A DNA stretch of 64,000 nt, from the NCBI RefSeq assembly GCF_003987065.1, contig NZ_PIPY01000012.1:1-64000 (forward strand). Direction: 5' to 3'. A program made the translations under genes and the position numbers. The first letter of the stretch is position 1, and each line of letters opens with the position of its first letter. Positions 19,721-27,725 of this stretch are shown here, piece by piece. The notes under the pieces were generated by a model that saw only the letters and a list, made by a program, of their open reading frames with translations, was not told the origin of the DNA and did no database searches. This DNA comes from Pseudidiomarina insulisalsae (GTDB lineage Bacteria > Pseudomonadota > Gammaproteobacteria > Enterobacterales > Alteromonadaceae).

Positions 19721-22096
19721 ATGCACAAAACGCTTCTGCCTTTGCTGGCGGTTACCCTTATTGGCTGCTCGCCCACTGGCAAGCAAGTTCAGACGCCCGG
19801 TTATCAGGCTGAAATTCGCTATACCGCACACGGTGTACCCCATATAAAAGCAAACGATTATGGCAGTTTAGGCTTCGGTGAAGGTTACGCTGCCGCCCGA
19901 GATCAGATTTGTAATCTTTCCTACGTGGTGACGCAGGTACGAGGCGAGCTGGCACAGCATTTAGGCGCCGGTCCACAACAACGGTTCGCTATTAGTGACG
20001 CCGCTGTGAAAAGTTTGCGACTTTATGAGCGGGCGGAACAGGCATTTACCACCTTGCGTCCACAGTTACGAGACATGTTAAGCGGCTATGCTGCGGGCGT
20101 GAACCATTATCTGGCGACTACTAATAAGCCCGGTAGCTGGTGTCAGGGACAAAGCTGGGTAAGTCAGGTGTCAGCCACCGATATCTTTGCGCGAGGCTAC
20201 CTGATCACCACTAACTTGCCTTTACTCGCCGGAGCCATGTATCAGGCTACACCGCCACAGCAAGAAATCACGGGTCGTGACGCCGGCGCGGCGCTGCTCG
20301 CACAGGCTGAATCAGCTTTTGCTTTAGATCATCTGGGCTCCAATGCCTGGGCCATCGGCAATGATCTGACCGCCCATGAGGGGGGTCTGCTGATGGGGAA
20401 CCCTCATTACCCATGGTTTGGCAGCAATCGCTTCTGGGAAAAGCACCTGACCATTCCGGATGAATATGACGTATACGGGGTCAGTCTGGCGGGCATTCCC
20501 GGGGTTGCAATTGGCTTTAATAAGCACCTTGGCTGGTCGCACACGGTTTCTGCCAGTCGCCGTCTGGCGGTCTATCAGCTGCAACTGGCTGCAAATGATC
20601 CGTTAAGTTACATGGTTGATGGCCAGAGTAGAAAGCTTGAAGAGCGCCAGGTTAGTGTGAAAGTTAAAGGTCCGGACGGCGCCACGTCGGAACAACAACA
20701 TAGCCTATGGTTCAGTGAATATGGTCCACTGGTCAAATTCGGCGGCTTTGACTGGACTGAGACCACGGCTTTTGCCATCAACGACGTGAACTACGATAAC
20801 TTTGTCATTCTCGAGCAATGGCTTGATATGGCCAGGGCCGACAACATGGCGCAATTTATCGCCGCACATGAGCGTTGGAATGCCTTACCCTGGGTCAATA
20901 CCATTGCTACCGGTAGTGAGGGCAAAGCGGTTTATATTGACGGCTCCAGCGTCGGCAACCTCAGTGAAGAGGCGATTGAAAAGTGGCAACAAATGTATAG
21001 TGAGAGTCCGACAATTCAACAGCTATACGACCAACGGCAACTAATGTTATTCAACGGCAGTCGCTCCGATTTTCGCTGGCAACCGACCTCTGGCCAGCCG
21101 CTTGCTGAATCGGTTCCTTTTGCGCAGCGGCCACGTCTGATCCGTGACGATTACGTTTTTAATGCCAACGACAGCTATTGGGTGGCGCACAAAGATGCAC
21201 GGGATATCCAGCGCAGTCCGCTGTATGGGCCCGTTGATAGTGCAATAAGCTGGCGCTCACGGATGAATTTACACTATCTGACCGAGCCGGCGTACCGGGG
21301 CACTGATGCCCGTTTTGACTTAAAAGAAGTGCAACAGGCACTTTTTACCAATGGCTCAATGGCCTACCGCATTTTTTATACCGAGCTGACCGATGTGTGC
21401 GCGCAACAATTACCGCTCAGCAAGGCCTGCGCGGCACTGTCGCAATTTACCGGCAATTACGATATTTCCAGCCGTGGGGCCGTGTTGTTCCGCGAGTGGA
21501 TATTCGCTTACCAACATCTGGTCAATGCTGAGCAGGCACAACTCTACCGGGTACCTTTTTCAGCAGACGACCCTTATGCCACACCGCGCGGTTTAGGTAA
21601 TGCAGAGCAGGCCATGGCGGCACTCCAGCTCGCTGCGGATCTACTGGAACAACAAGAGATTTCCCTCGACGCGCGCTTAGGAGAACAACAAAAGGCCCCG
21701 CGCAATGAACAACTCATTCCGTTGCATGGCGGGCATCATTACGACGGCGTCATTAACATGATGGACCAACGTGGCAGCGATACCATCGGGCCGTTTCCCG
21801 AGTCAAACCGGCTGAAGCCTTGGTCAACACTCACCGATCGCGGCTATCCAATTACCGGTGGCGGCAGCTTTATTTTTACTGTGGCTTTTACTCCTGAAGG
21901 TCCGCACGCGGAGGCGCTGCTGACCTACGGTCAGTCTGAAGATCCCGACAGTCCCTTTTATGCTGAACAGACGCAGCTGCTCGCAGATAAACAGTGGCGA
22001 CAGGTTATTTTTATGCAGCGCGAAGTCGAAGCAAATACGGTCGAAACTCAGCAAGTTCAGGGAAATCGAGAGCCACATGTCGCTTTACAAAATTAA
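19721..22096 (+). CDS. Penicillin/acyl-homoserine-lactone acylase family lipoprotein
   Basis: Ntn-hydrolase precursor of 791 residues that should self-cleave into alpha and beta subunits. The predicted cleavage is Gly206-Ser207 in HLGSNAWAIG, with Ser207 the nucleophile. The downstream motif GNPHYPWFGSNRFWEKHL is typical of AHL and penicillin acylases such as PvdQ and QuiP. The signal peptide ends in LIGC (Cys16), so the enzyme is probably a lipoprotein, which is less usual for the family. The substrate (AHL, beta-lactam or other amide) is not fixed by sequence. GGAG precedes the ATG; a diguanylate cyclase follows 36 bp later. Confidence 0.85.
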   Translation: MHKTLLPLLAVTLIGCSPTGKQVQTPGYQAEIRYTAHGVPHIKANDYGSLGFGEGYAAARDQICNLSYVVTQVRGELAQHLGAGPQQRFAISDAAVKSLRLYERAEQAFTTLRPQLRDMLSGYAAGVNHYLATTNKPGSWCQGQSWVSQVSATDIFARGYLITTNLPLLAGAMYQATPPQQEITGRDAGAALLAQAESAFALDHLGSNAWAIGNDLTAHEGGLLMGNPHYPWFGSNRFWEKHLTIPDEYDVYGVSLAGIPGVAIGFNKHLGWSHTVSASRRLAVYQLQLAANDPLSYMVDGQSRKLEERQVSVKVKGPDGATSEQQHSLWFSEYGPLVKFGGFDWTETTAFAINDVNYDNFVILEQWLDMARADNMAQFIAAHERWNALPWVNTIATGSEGKAVYIDGSSVGNLSEEAIEKWQQMYSESPTIQQLYDQRQLMLFNGSRSDFRWQPTSGQPLAESVPFAQRPRLIRDDYVFNANDSYWVAHKDARDIQRSPLYGPVDSAISWRSRMNLHYLTEPAYRGTDARFDLKEVQQALFTNGSMAYRIFYTELTDVCAQQLPLSKACAALSQFTGNYDISSRGAVLFREWIFAYQHLVNAEQAQLYRVPFSADDPYATPRGLGNAEQAMAALQLAADLLEQQEISLDARLGEQQKAPRNEQLIPLHGGHHYDGVINMMDQRGSDTIGPFPESNRLKPWSTLTDRGYPITGGGSFIFTVAFTPEGPHAEALLTYGQSEDPDSPFYAEQTQLLADKQWRQVIFMQREVEANTVETQQVQGNREPHVALQN

Positions 22097-22132
22097 TATC
22101 TTTGTGTTGCGAACTTGTGGTAGTCTCGAAAT

Positions 22133-24295
22133 ATGATGAACAGGCAGGATAAACGCGCCGTGGCAGCCCTTCCAGCAGGCAATGTGAGCGACAAGCTGAC
22201 CCAGGTTTTTGCCGGTATTGGCTTTGGTGCCGTGGCCGCACTGATCAATTATTTTCTGGCGTTCGAACTCTACGGCTCTGTCACTATTTTACTCGGCCAG
22301 ACCTTTGTGTTCCTGGCCCTCTTTACCCGGGGCCTGCTGGCAGCGTTAGTCAGTACCTTTATTGCCGCCATTGCGGTTTATCTATACACCTATAACTCTT
22401 TTTTCTTCGTTACCTTAGCCGCTGAAGTCATCGTTGTCTGGTTTTTATATCAGCGCCGCGTACCCATTTTAATGGCGGATCTTATTTATTGGCTGGTAAT
22501 TGGTGCGCCACTAAGCTATGCCTACTTACCCACCATCATTGATGTGCCGCAAAGTTTTTTAATACTGGTGCTGGCGAAGTTGCTACTCAATGGTTTGCTT
22601 TACACCGCTTTGGCGATACTACTTTACCAGCTGGTTCCGAAGTCGTGGCGCAACGTCGCCATGAAGCCAGTGTCCGACTCACTACGCGGGCGGGTTTTCT
22701 ATCTAAGCTTTCTCTGCATCATCATCAGTTCACTTTCGTTCTCGCTGCTCTACACCGTGCGCTCGGCGCAGCAGGTGGAGCAACAAATCGTTTCGGACAT
22801 TGGCGCGAAAGCCAATAGCCTGCGTCAGGTTAGCGAAGACTTCGTCAATAATTATGTGGTGGCAGTTCACAATCTCCGCGACAGCATGCTGGTGGTGCAG
22901 GACTTCGACCAGAAAATAAAGCTGATGGAAGTCACTCAGCAGAATCATCCCGGCTTTATCTCAATGCTGCTGGCCAATGACGAGGGGCAGATTGTGCATG
23001 GTGTTCCGGCTGCGCAATTTGCCGTACTGCAAAATAACCCGGCAGTTAACCGGGATATTAGTGATCGCCCGTATTACTTTACCCCCAAAGCCAACGGTCT
23101 TGGTTATGTCTCAAGTGCGTTCCGGGGCCGCGGGTTTGGTACCCAGCCCATTATTGCGATCAGCGAACCACTGATGGTGAATGGCGAATTTCGGGGCATT
23201 ATCGAAGGCTCGCTGAATGTGCCCGAATTATCCGTGCTAGTACATCGAACCGATATCGACGCCAACTACCAGTCCGTGATTGTTACGGACGATAAACATC
23301 AGGTGATTTTCGCAACACCCGAACTTAACTTGCGCTCCTTAAGTACCTACGAGCCTGTTTTATTACCTAACTTATACACCCAGGACTTGCCGCTGACCCG
23401 CATCGAAAGTCGCGATCTGCTGTACACTCAACGCCTGAACAGTTACGGCTGGCATGTTTACGTATTTTCCAGCCCGCATATTATTACTCAGTTATTTCTT
23501 GATAACCTGATCATTCTGCTGCTGTTTTTAGCATTAATCGCGTTATTGTTTGCCTTTGTCACCCGCCGCTTCGCGCAAGATCTTAATCGTCCTCTCGAGC
23601 AATTGGCCAAACAACTGCGGCATAATACCGAAACTCCGCTGGCTGTAGAGCGCGGAGAAATGACGCGCGAAGTACGCACCATTGCTGATAACCTTATTGC
23701 CGCACGTAAAGTCATGGTCGACTTTAACCGTCAGCTACAGCAGCAGGTAAATGAAAAAACTGCGGATCTCGAGCGCCTGAACCTCAAGCTGCAAAAGCTT
23801 GCGCGTGAAGATGGCTTAACCGAGTTATTAAACCGCCGTACCTTTGATGATCTTGCTGAGCAGCGCTATCACGAAGCAATGGCGACCCGTGAGCCGATTG
23901 CGCTGATTCTGATGGATATCGATCACTTTAAGCGTATCAATGACACCATGGGGCATCCGGTGGGCGATGAATGTATTCAATGTGTTGGCGCACTCATAAA
24001 AGAACATTTTGAACGGCGTGGCTGTCTCTGCGGTCGCTATGGTGGCGAAGAATTTGCCCTTTTTGTCAGTGCCAGTGAAAACGTATTGGAACTGGTTGAG
24101 GAGTTCCAGAACAAGCTCGCTACCTACTGCGAAGTCAACGGCCAGGTAATACCGGTTACCATAAGTATGGGCATTGCAGAAGTGCGGCACAATTTCAGTG
24201 GCGGTAGCTTCCGTCGTCTGGTTGCGCAGGCCGACAAATTACTGTATCAAAGTAAAGATAACGGGCGAAACCGCATCTCGTTAGAAACCATTTAA
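22133..24295 (+). CDS. Membrane diguanylate cyclase (multi-TM, Cache-like sensor, GGDEF)
   Basis: 720 residues. About six hydrophobic segments occupy 25-170. A further segment near 190-215 leads into a periplasmic Cache-like sensor (about 215-430), and another membrane helix lies near 445-465. A linker and short coiled coil precede a C-terminal GGDEF domain (550-720) with GRYGGEEFALF, an intact active site for c-di-GMP synthesis. The upstream allosteric RxxD I-site is absent (the residues there are RGCL), so product inhibition is not expected. It lies between the acylase and an SDR gene on the same strand with short gaps. Confidence 0.9.
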   Translation: MMNRQDKRAVAALPAGNVSDKLTQVFAGIGFGAVAALINYFLAFELYGSVTILLGQTFVFLALFTRGLLAALVSTFIAAIAVYLYTYNSFFFVTLAAEVIVVWFLYQRRVPILMADLIYWLVIGAPLSYAYLPTIIDVPQSFLILVLAKLLLNGLLYTALAILLYQLVPKSWRNVAMKPVSDSLRGRVFYLSFLCIIISSLSFSLLYTVRSAQQVEQQIVSDIGAKANSLRQVSEDFVNNYVVAVHNLRDSMLVVQDFDQKIKLMEVTQQNHPGFISMLLANDEGQIVHGVPAAQFAVLQNNPAVNRDISDRPYYFTPKANGLGYVSSAFRGRGFGTQPIIAISEPLMVNGEFRGIIEGSLNVPELSVLVHRTDIDANYQSVIVTDDKHQVIFATPELNLRSLSTYEPVLLPNLYTQDLPLTRIESRDLLYTQRLNSYGWHVYVFSSPHIITQLFLDNLIILLLFLALIALLFAFVTRRFAQDLNRPLEQLAKQLRHNTETPLAVERGEMTREVRTIADNLIAARKVMVDFNRQLQQQVNEKTADLERLNLKLQKLAREDGLTELLNRRTFDDLAEQRYHEAMATREPIALILMDIDHFKRINDTMGHPVGDECIQCVGALIKEHFERRGCLCGRYGGEEFALFVSASENVLELVEEFQNKLATYCEVNGQVIPVTISMGIAEVRHNFSGGSFRRLVAQADKLLYQSKDNGRNRISLETI

Positions 24296-24306
24296 CAGGT
24301 CTTTTC

Positions 24307-25113
24307 ATGCAAACAAAACGTATTGTTATCACAGGCGGTGCTAGTGGTCTGGGCTATGCTTTGGCACAAATGGCAGCACAAAAAGGCTGGCAGGTTGCCA
24401 TTCTCGACCGTGACACTGAACGGGGTGAGGCGGTACTGCCGAGTTTACAACGACTGCAGCCTGCGACGTTATTCTTTCCCTGCGACGTGACCCGCATCAG
24501 CGACCTTGAGAATGTCGCCAGGGTACTCGAACAGCGTTGGCAAGGTGTTGATGTGCTGGTCAATAACGCAGGCGTCGCGCAGGTGGGCAAACTTACCGAT
24601 ACCAGCATCAGTGACTGGCAATGGATTATCGATATTAACCTGCTTGGAGTGGTGCGGGGCTGTAAAGCGTTTATTCCGCTCATGCAACAGCAAGGTGGCG
24701 GTCATATCGTTAACGTAGCATCAATGGCCGGTTTACTCGATGTCCCTAATATGACCTCTTATAATGCCACCAAGGCTGCGGTTGTAAGTCTGTCGGAAAC
24801 CCTGGAAAACGAGCTTGCCGCTGACAATATTAAAGTGACCGCTGTATGCCCCTCTTTCTTTAAGACCAACCTGGGTAAAGGCATGCGCTCAAGTATTGAA
24901 GGCATGGACGTAAAACTTGAGAAACTGATGAGCCAAAGCAAGCTCAATGCGACCGATATCGCCAAAGCGATCATGCGGGCGCTGGAACGTCAACAAAGCT
25001 ATACATTACCCCACCGGCATGGCCGTTTTGCCTGGTATATGAAGCGTTTCCTGCCCCGCGCCTGGTACCGCCGGGTGCTGCATAAACAAGTAAAAAAGCA
25101 CGATGAATCATAG
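24307..25113 (+). CDS. Short-chain dehydrogenase/reductase
   Basis: Classical SDR of 268 residues. It has the cofactor motif TGGASGLG at about 9-16, NNAG near 88, a catalytic Ser in NVASMAGL near 139 and YNATK near 153. The residue after the second beta strand is Asp (AILDRD), which usually favours NAD(H). The C-terminal extension is basic (KRFLPRAWYRRVL), as in SDRs acting on lipid-like substrates at the membrane, but the substrate is unknown. It starts 11 bp after the diguanylate cyclase stop. Confidence 0.85.
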   Translation: MQTKRIVITGGASGLGYALAQMAAQKGWQVAILDRDTERGEAVLPSLQRLQPATLFFPCDVTRISDLENVARVLEQRWQGVDVLVNNAGVAQVGKLTDTSISDWQWIIDINLLGVVRGCKAFIPLMQQQGGGHIVNVASMAGLLDVPNMTSYNATKAAVVSLSETLENELAADNIKVTAVCPSFFKTNLGKGMRSSIEGMDVKLEKLMSQSKLNATDIAKAIMRALERQQSYTLPHRHGRFAWYMKRFLPRAWYRRVLHKQVKKHDES

Positions 25114-25129
25114 GTTTAAAACAAGTAAC

Positions 25130-25153
25130 GGCGTACCTCTTCCGAGGTACGCC
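25130..25153. other. Perfect hairpin between SDR and nhaD, without U-tract
   Basis: GGCGTACCTC and GAGGTACGCC form an uninterrupted 10-bp stem around the loop TTCC. No T run follows on either side, so it is not a standard terminator. It lies 17 bp after the SDR stop and about 107 bp before the nhaD start. It may stabilise the upstream mRNA 3' end or be part of an nhaD leader. Confidence 0.5.
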
Positions 25154-25259
25154 TAAAGACCTGTAACAAATTCATAATGTCAGCAACGGCTTCTTCATAT
25201 TCTGTGCTAGTATGCGCGCAAAACTCCCCCAGAACCTTTGTGTGCAAGGAAATCGACAC

Positions 25260-26696
25260 ATGTGGAAGCTACTTTTGTTCGCCTTCGCGGCTATGCTGGT
25301 AAGTCCGGCAGCCTTCGCTGCAGCCGGTCCGCTTGATTTAACCACCTCAACCGTTGGCATTGTTGCCATCATCATCTTTACCGCTGCTTATATATTGGTT
25401 ATGGGCGAAGAGCGCCTGCATATGCGTAAGTCCAAGCCGGTACTTGTCGCCGCCGGTTTGATTTGGATTATGATTGGCTGGGTCTATGTCGACCAAGGTT
25501 TTCCCGGCGTAGCAGAAGATGCGTTTCGCCATAACCTGCTTGAGTTTGCTGAGCTGATGCTGTTCCTGCTGGTGGCGATGACTTATATCAACGCGCTGGA
25601 AGAGCGCCGTTTGTTCGACGCGCTGCGCGCCTGGATGGTAAAGAAAGGTTTTACCTATCGTCAGCTGTTCTGGCTCTCTGGTTTTCTGGCGTTTTTTATC
25701 TCACCTATCGCCGACAACCTGACCACTGCCCTGCTCATGTGTGCGGTGGTGATGAAAGTTGCTGATGGTGATAAAAAGTTCATCGGCCTTTCATGCGTCA
25801 GTATTGTTGTCGCAGCAAATGCCGGTGGCGCCTTTAGTCCCTTTGGTGACATCACCACCCTTATGGTCTGGCAGGCTGGCATTGTAGAGTTTCAGGAGTT
25901 CTTCGTATTGTTCTTGCCGTCACTTGTGAACTATCTGTTACCGGCACTGATTATGAACTTCTTTATTGACAATAAAAAACCGCATGCCCATTACGAAGAA
26001 GTTGAGCTAAAACGGGGCGCCCTGCGCATTACCGGACTCTTTCTGCTGACTATCGCAACGGCGGTGGCCTGCCACATGTTCCTGCATTTACCACCGGTGC
26101 TTGGCATGATGATGGGCCTCGGCTACTTACAGTTCTTCGGTTACTTCCTGCGCATGACGCTGCCGGGCTCTTTGGCACGCAAACGTGCAATGGCAGAGCG
26201 CGCCGGCGACATGGAACGCCTCAAACGATTGGGTAGCGTGGTGCCTTTTGATGTTTTCAGCCGAGTTCAGCGCGCCGAATGGGACACGCTGTTGTTCTTT
26301 TACGGTATTGTTATGTGCGTCGGCGGCCTCGGTTTCCTGGGATACCTGCACCTGCTCTCCGACACCCTGTACAACGAATGGTCGCCCACCTACGCCAACG
26401 TTGCTCTGGGCTTAATGTCAGCAGTTATCGATAATATTCCGGTAATGTTTGCCGTGCTTTCCATGCAGCCGGATATGTCGCATGGCCAATGGTTACTGAT
26501 CACACTGACCGCCGGCACTGGCGGCAGCCTGCTGTCGATTGGCTCAGCGGCAGGTGTGGCACTGATGGGACAGGCCAGAGGCTATTACACCTTTGCCAGT
26601 CATCTGAAATGGGCACCAGCTATTGCGGTTGGCTTCTTTGCCAGCATCGTGGTGCACCTTTGGTTGAACGAGCAGCTGTTCGCTGTTTTTAACTGA
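25260..26696 (+). CDS. nhaD: Na+/H+ antiporter NhaD
   Basis: Inner-membrane sodium/proton antiporter of the IT (ion transporter) superfamily, used for sodium tolerance in marine and haloalkaliphilic bacteria. From ATG 25260 (MWKLLLFAFAAML; AAGGA 9 bp upstream) it has 478 residues, an N-terminal signal-like hydrophobic segment and about 12 membrane segments. Conserved pieces include SPIADNLTTALLMC and ANAGGAFSPFGDITTLMVW in the first half and SAVIDNIPVMFAVLSMQ in the second. An in-frame ATG at 25212 lacks a Shine-Dalgarno. It converges on a LysR gene 7 bp away. Confidence 0.92.
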   Translation: MWKLLLFAFAAMLVSPAAFAAAGPLDLTTSTVGIVAIIIFTAAYILVMGEERLHMRKSKPVLVAAGLIWIMIGWVYVDQGFPGVAEDAFRHNLLEFAELMLFLLVAMTYINALEERRLFDALRAWMVKKGFTYRQLFWLSGFLAFFISPIADNLTTALLMCAVVMKVADGDKKFIGLSCVSIVVAANAGGAFSPFGDITTLMVWQAGIVEFQEFFVLFLPSLVNYLLPALIMNFFIDNKKPHAHYEEVELKRGALRITGLFLLTIATAVACHMFLHLPPVLGMMMGLGYLQFFGYFLRMTLPGSLARKRAMAERAGDMERLKRLGSVVPFDVFSRVQRAEWDTLLFFYGIVMCVGGLGFLGYLHLLSDTLYNEWSPTYANVALGLMSAVIDNIPVMFAVLSMQPDMSHGQWLLITLTAGTGGSLLSIGSAAGVALMGQARGYYTFASHLKWAPAIAVGFFASIVVHLWLNEQLFAVFN

Positions 26697-26703
26697 TAAG
26701 TAA

Positions 26704-27639
26704 TTATCCGCTCGCCGCGGTTTCCGCTACTAACTGGCGGAACCAGCGGTGGCCGGCGTCATGCTGCAATAGCGGGCTCCAGATCATGGCCAGATCCAAA
26801 TCAGGGATTGCAAATGGCGGACGGCGGATGGTCAGCGTGTCATCGTCCTGATAAAGATTTGCCGCGCGGGTCGGCAAGGTCGCGATCAGACCTTGTCGCG
26901 CTAAGTGCATGGCCACATGATAGTTGCGGGTAAAAACCCGGATGTCACGCTTACAGCCAAGGTCTGCCAGCGCTTCATCCACCCAGCCCAGCTTCTGTAC
27001 GTCCTGCGGGTCCATCCCGACGCCCACCCCAAAACCTGTTTTACTGACCCAGACATGCTCGGCTTTAAGATAATTATCCAGTGAATAGTCGTCCAGTAGC
27101 GGGTGGTCATGACGCATCAGGCAGGAAAAATCATCTTCCCATAAGGCTTTTTGATGAAACGACTGCGGTAATTTCTCAAACCGGTTAATCGCCAGGTCGA
27201 CCTTGCCGTTTTCAACATCGTGAAAACTAATGTCGCTGGGGGTCATGATATCCAGAGTCACCGCGGGCGCCTGTTGCTGAATTGCCGGTAATAACCTTGG
27301 TAACAGCGTGGATGCGGCATAATCAGAAGCCATAATGCGAAACACTCTGTCGGTCGTCGCCGGATCGAATTCACGGGCTGGCTGTACCATCTCCTCGACT
27401 GAGTAAAGGATTTGCCGCACCGGCTCCTGCATACGTTTTGCCGTCTCGGTCGGAATCATGCCTTCGCTGGTGCGCACCAGAATAGGATCATTGAGTAAAC
27501 TACGTAGCCGCTTCAGCCCGTTACTCATTGCGGGTTGGGTGATGTTTAACTGGGCCGCGGCTTTGGTGACATTACGTTCGCGCAGCAGCACGTCGAGATA
27601 AACCAGCAAATTCAGGTCGATATCTTTAATGTTATTCAT
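26704..27639 (-). CDS. LysR-family transcriptional regulator (NodD/NahR-like)
   Basis: 311 residues. The N-terminal winged helix starts DLNLLVYLDVLLRERNVTKA with TQPAMSNGLKRLRSLLNDPI, typical of the NodD/NahR/LeuO branch. A periplasmic-binding-like effector domain covers about 90-305. The target is unknown; neighbours are nhaD (convergent) and the amidohydrolase upstream on the same strand. Its ATG directly follows the T-tract of a strong terminator hairpin, leaving no room for a separate promoter. See the terminator and promoter entries at 27640-27680. Confidence 0.88.
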   Translation of the reverse strand: MNNIKDIDLNLLVYLDVLLRERNVTKAAAQLNITQPAMSNGLKRLRSLLNDPILVRTSEGMIPTETAKRMQEPVRQILYSVEEMVQPAREFDPATTDRVFRIMASDYAASTLLPRLLPAIQQQAPAVTLDIMTPSDISFHDVENGKVDLAINRFEKLPQSFHQKALWEDDFSCLMRHDHPLLDDYSLDNYLKAEHVWVSKTGFGVGVGMDPQDVQKLGWVDEALADLGCKRDIRVFTRNYHVAMHLARQGLIATLPTRAANLYQDDDTLTIRRPPFAIPDLDLAMIWSPLLQHDAGHRWFRQLVAETAASG

Positions 27640-27677
27640 AAAAAAAATAAATCCCGCTATACGAATATAGCGGGATT
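27640..27677 (-). terminator. Strong Rho-independent terminator of the amidohydrolase transcript, abutting LysR start
   Basis: Minus strand: 12-bp perfect stem AATCCCGCTATA/TATAGCGGGATT with a TTCG loop, then TTATTTTTTTT. The last T touches the ATG of the LysR gene (27639). Confidence 0.88.
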
Positions 27678-27680
27678 ATA
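27675..27680 (-). promoter_or_regulatory. Candidate -10 element of the LysR gene overlapping the terminator stem
   Basis: A perfect TATAAT reads on the minus strand at 27680-27675, at the foot of the terminator stem. A start site about 7 bp downstream would fall inside the 5' arm, so the LysR mRNA could not form the hairpin. No good -35 lies 16-18 bp upstream, so this is tentative. Confidence 0.35.
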
Positions 27681-27725
27681 ACTAGCTTCGCCAAAATATA
27701 CAGCCGTGGCTGTTACGACCTTGGT

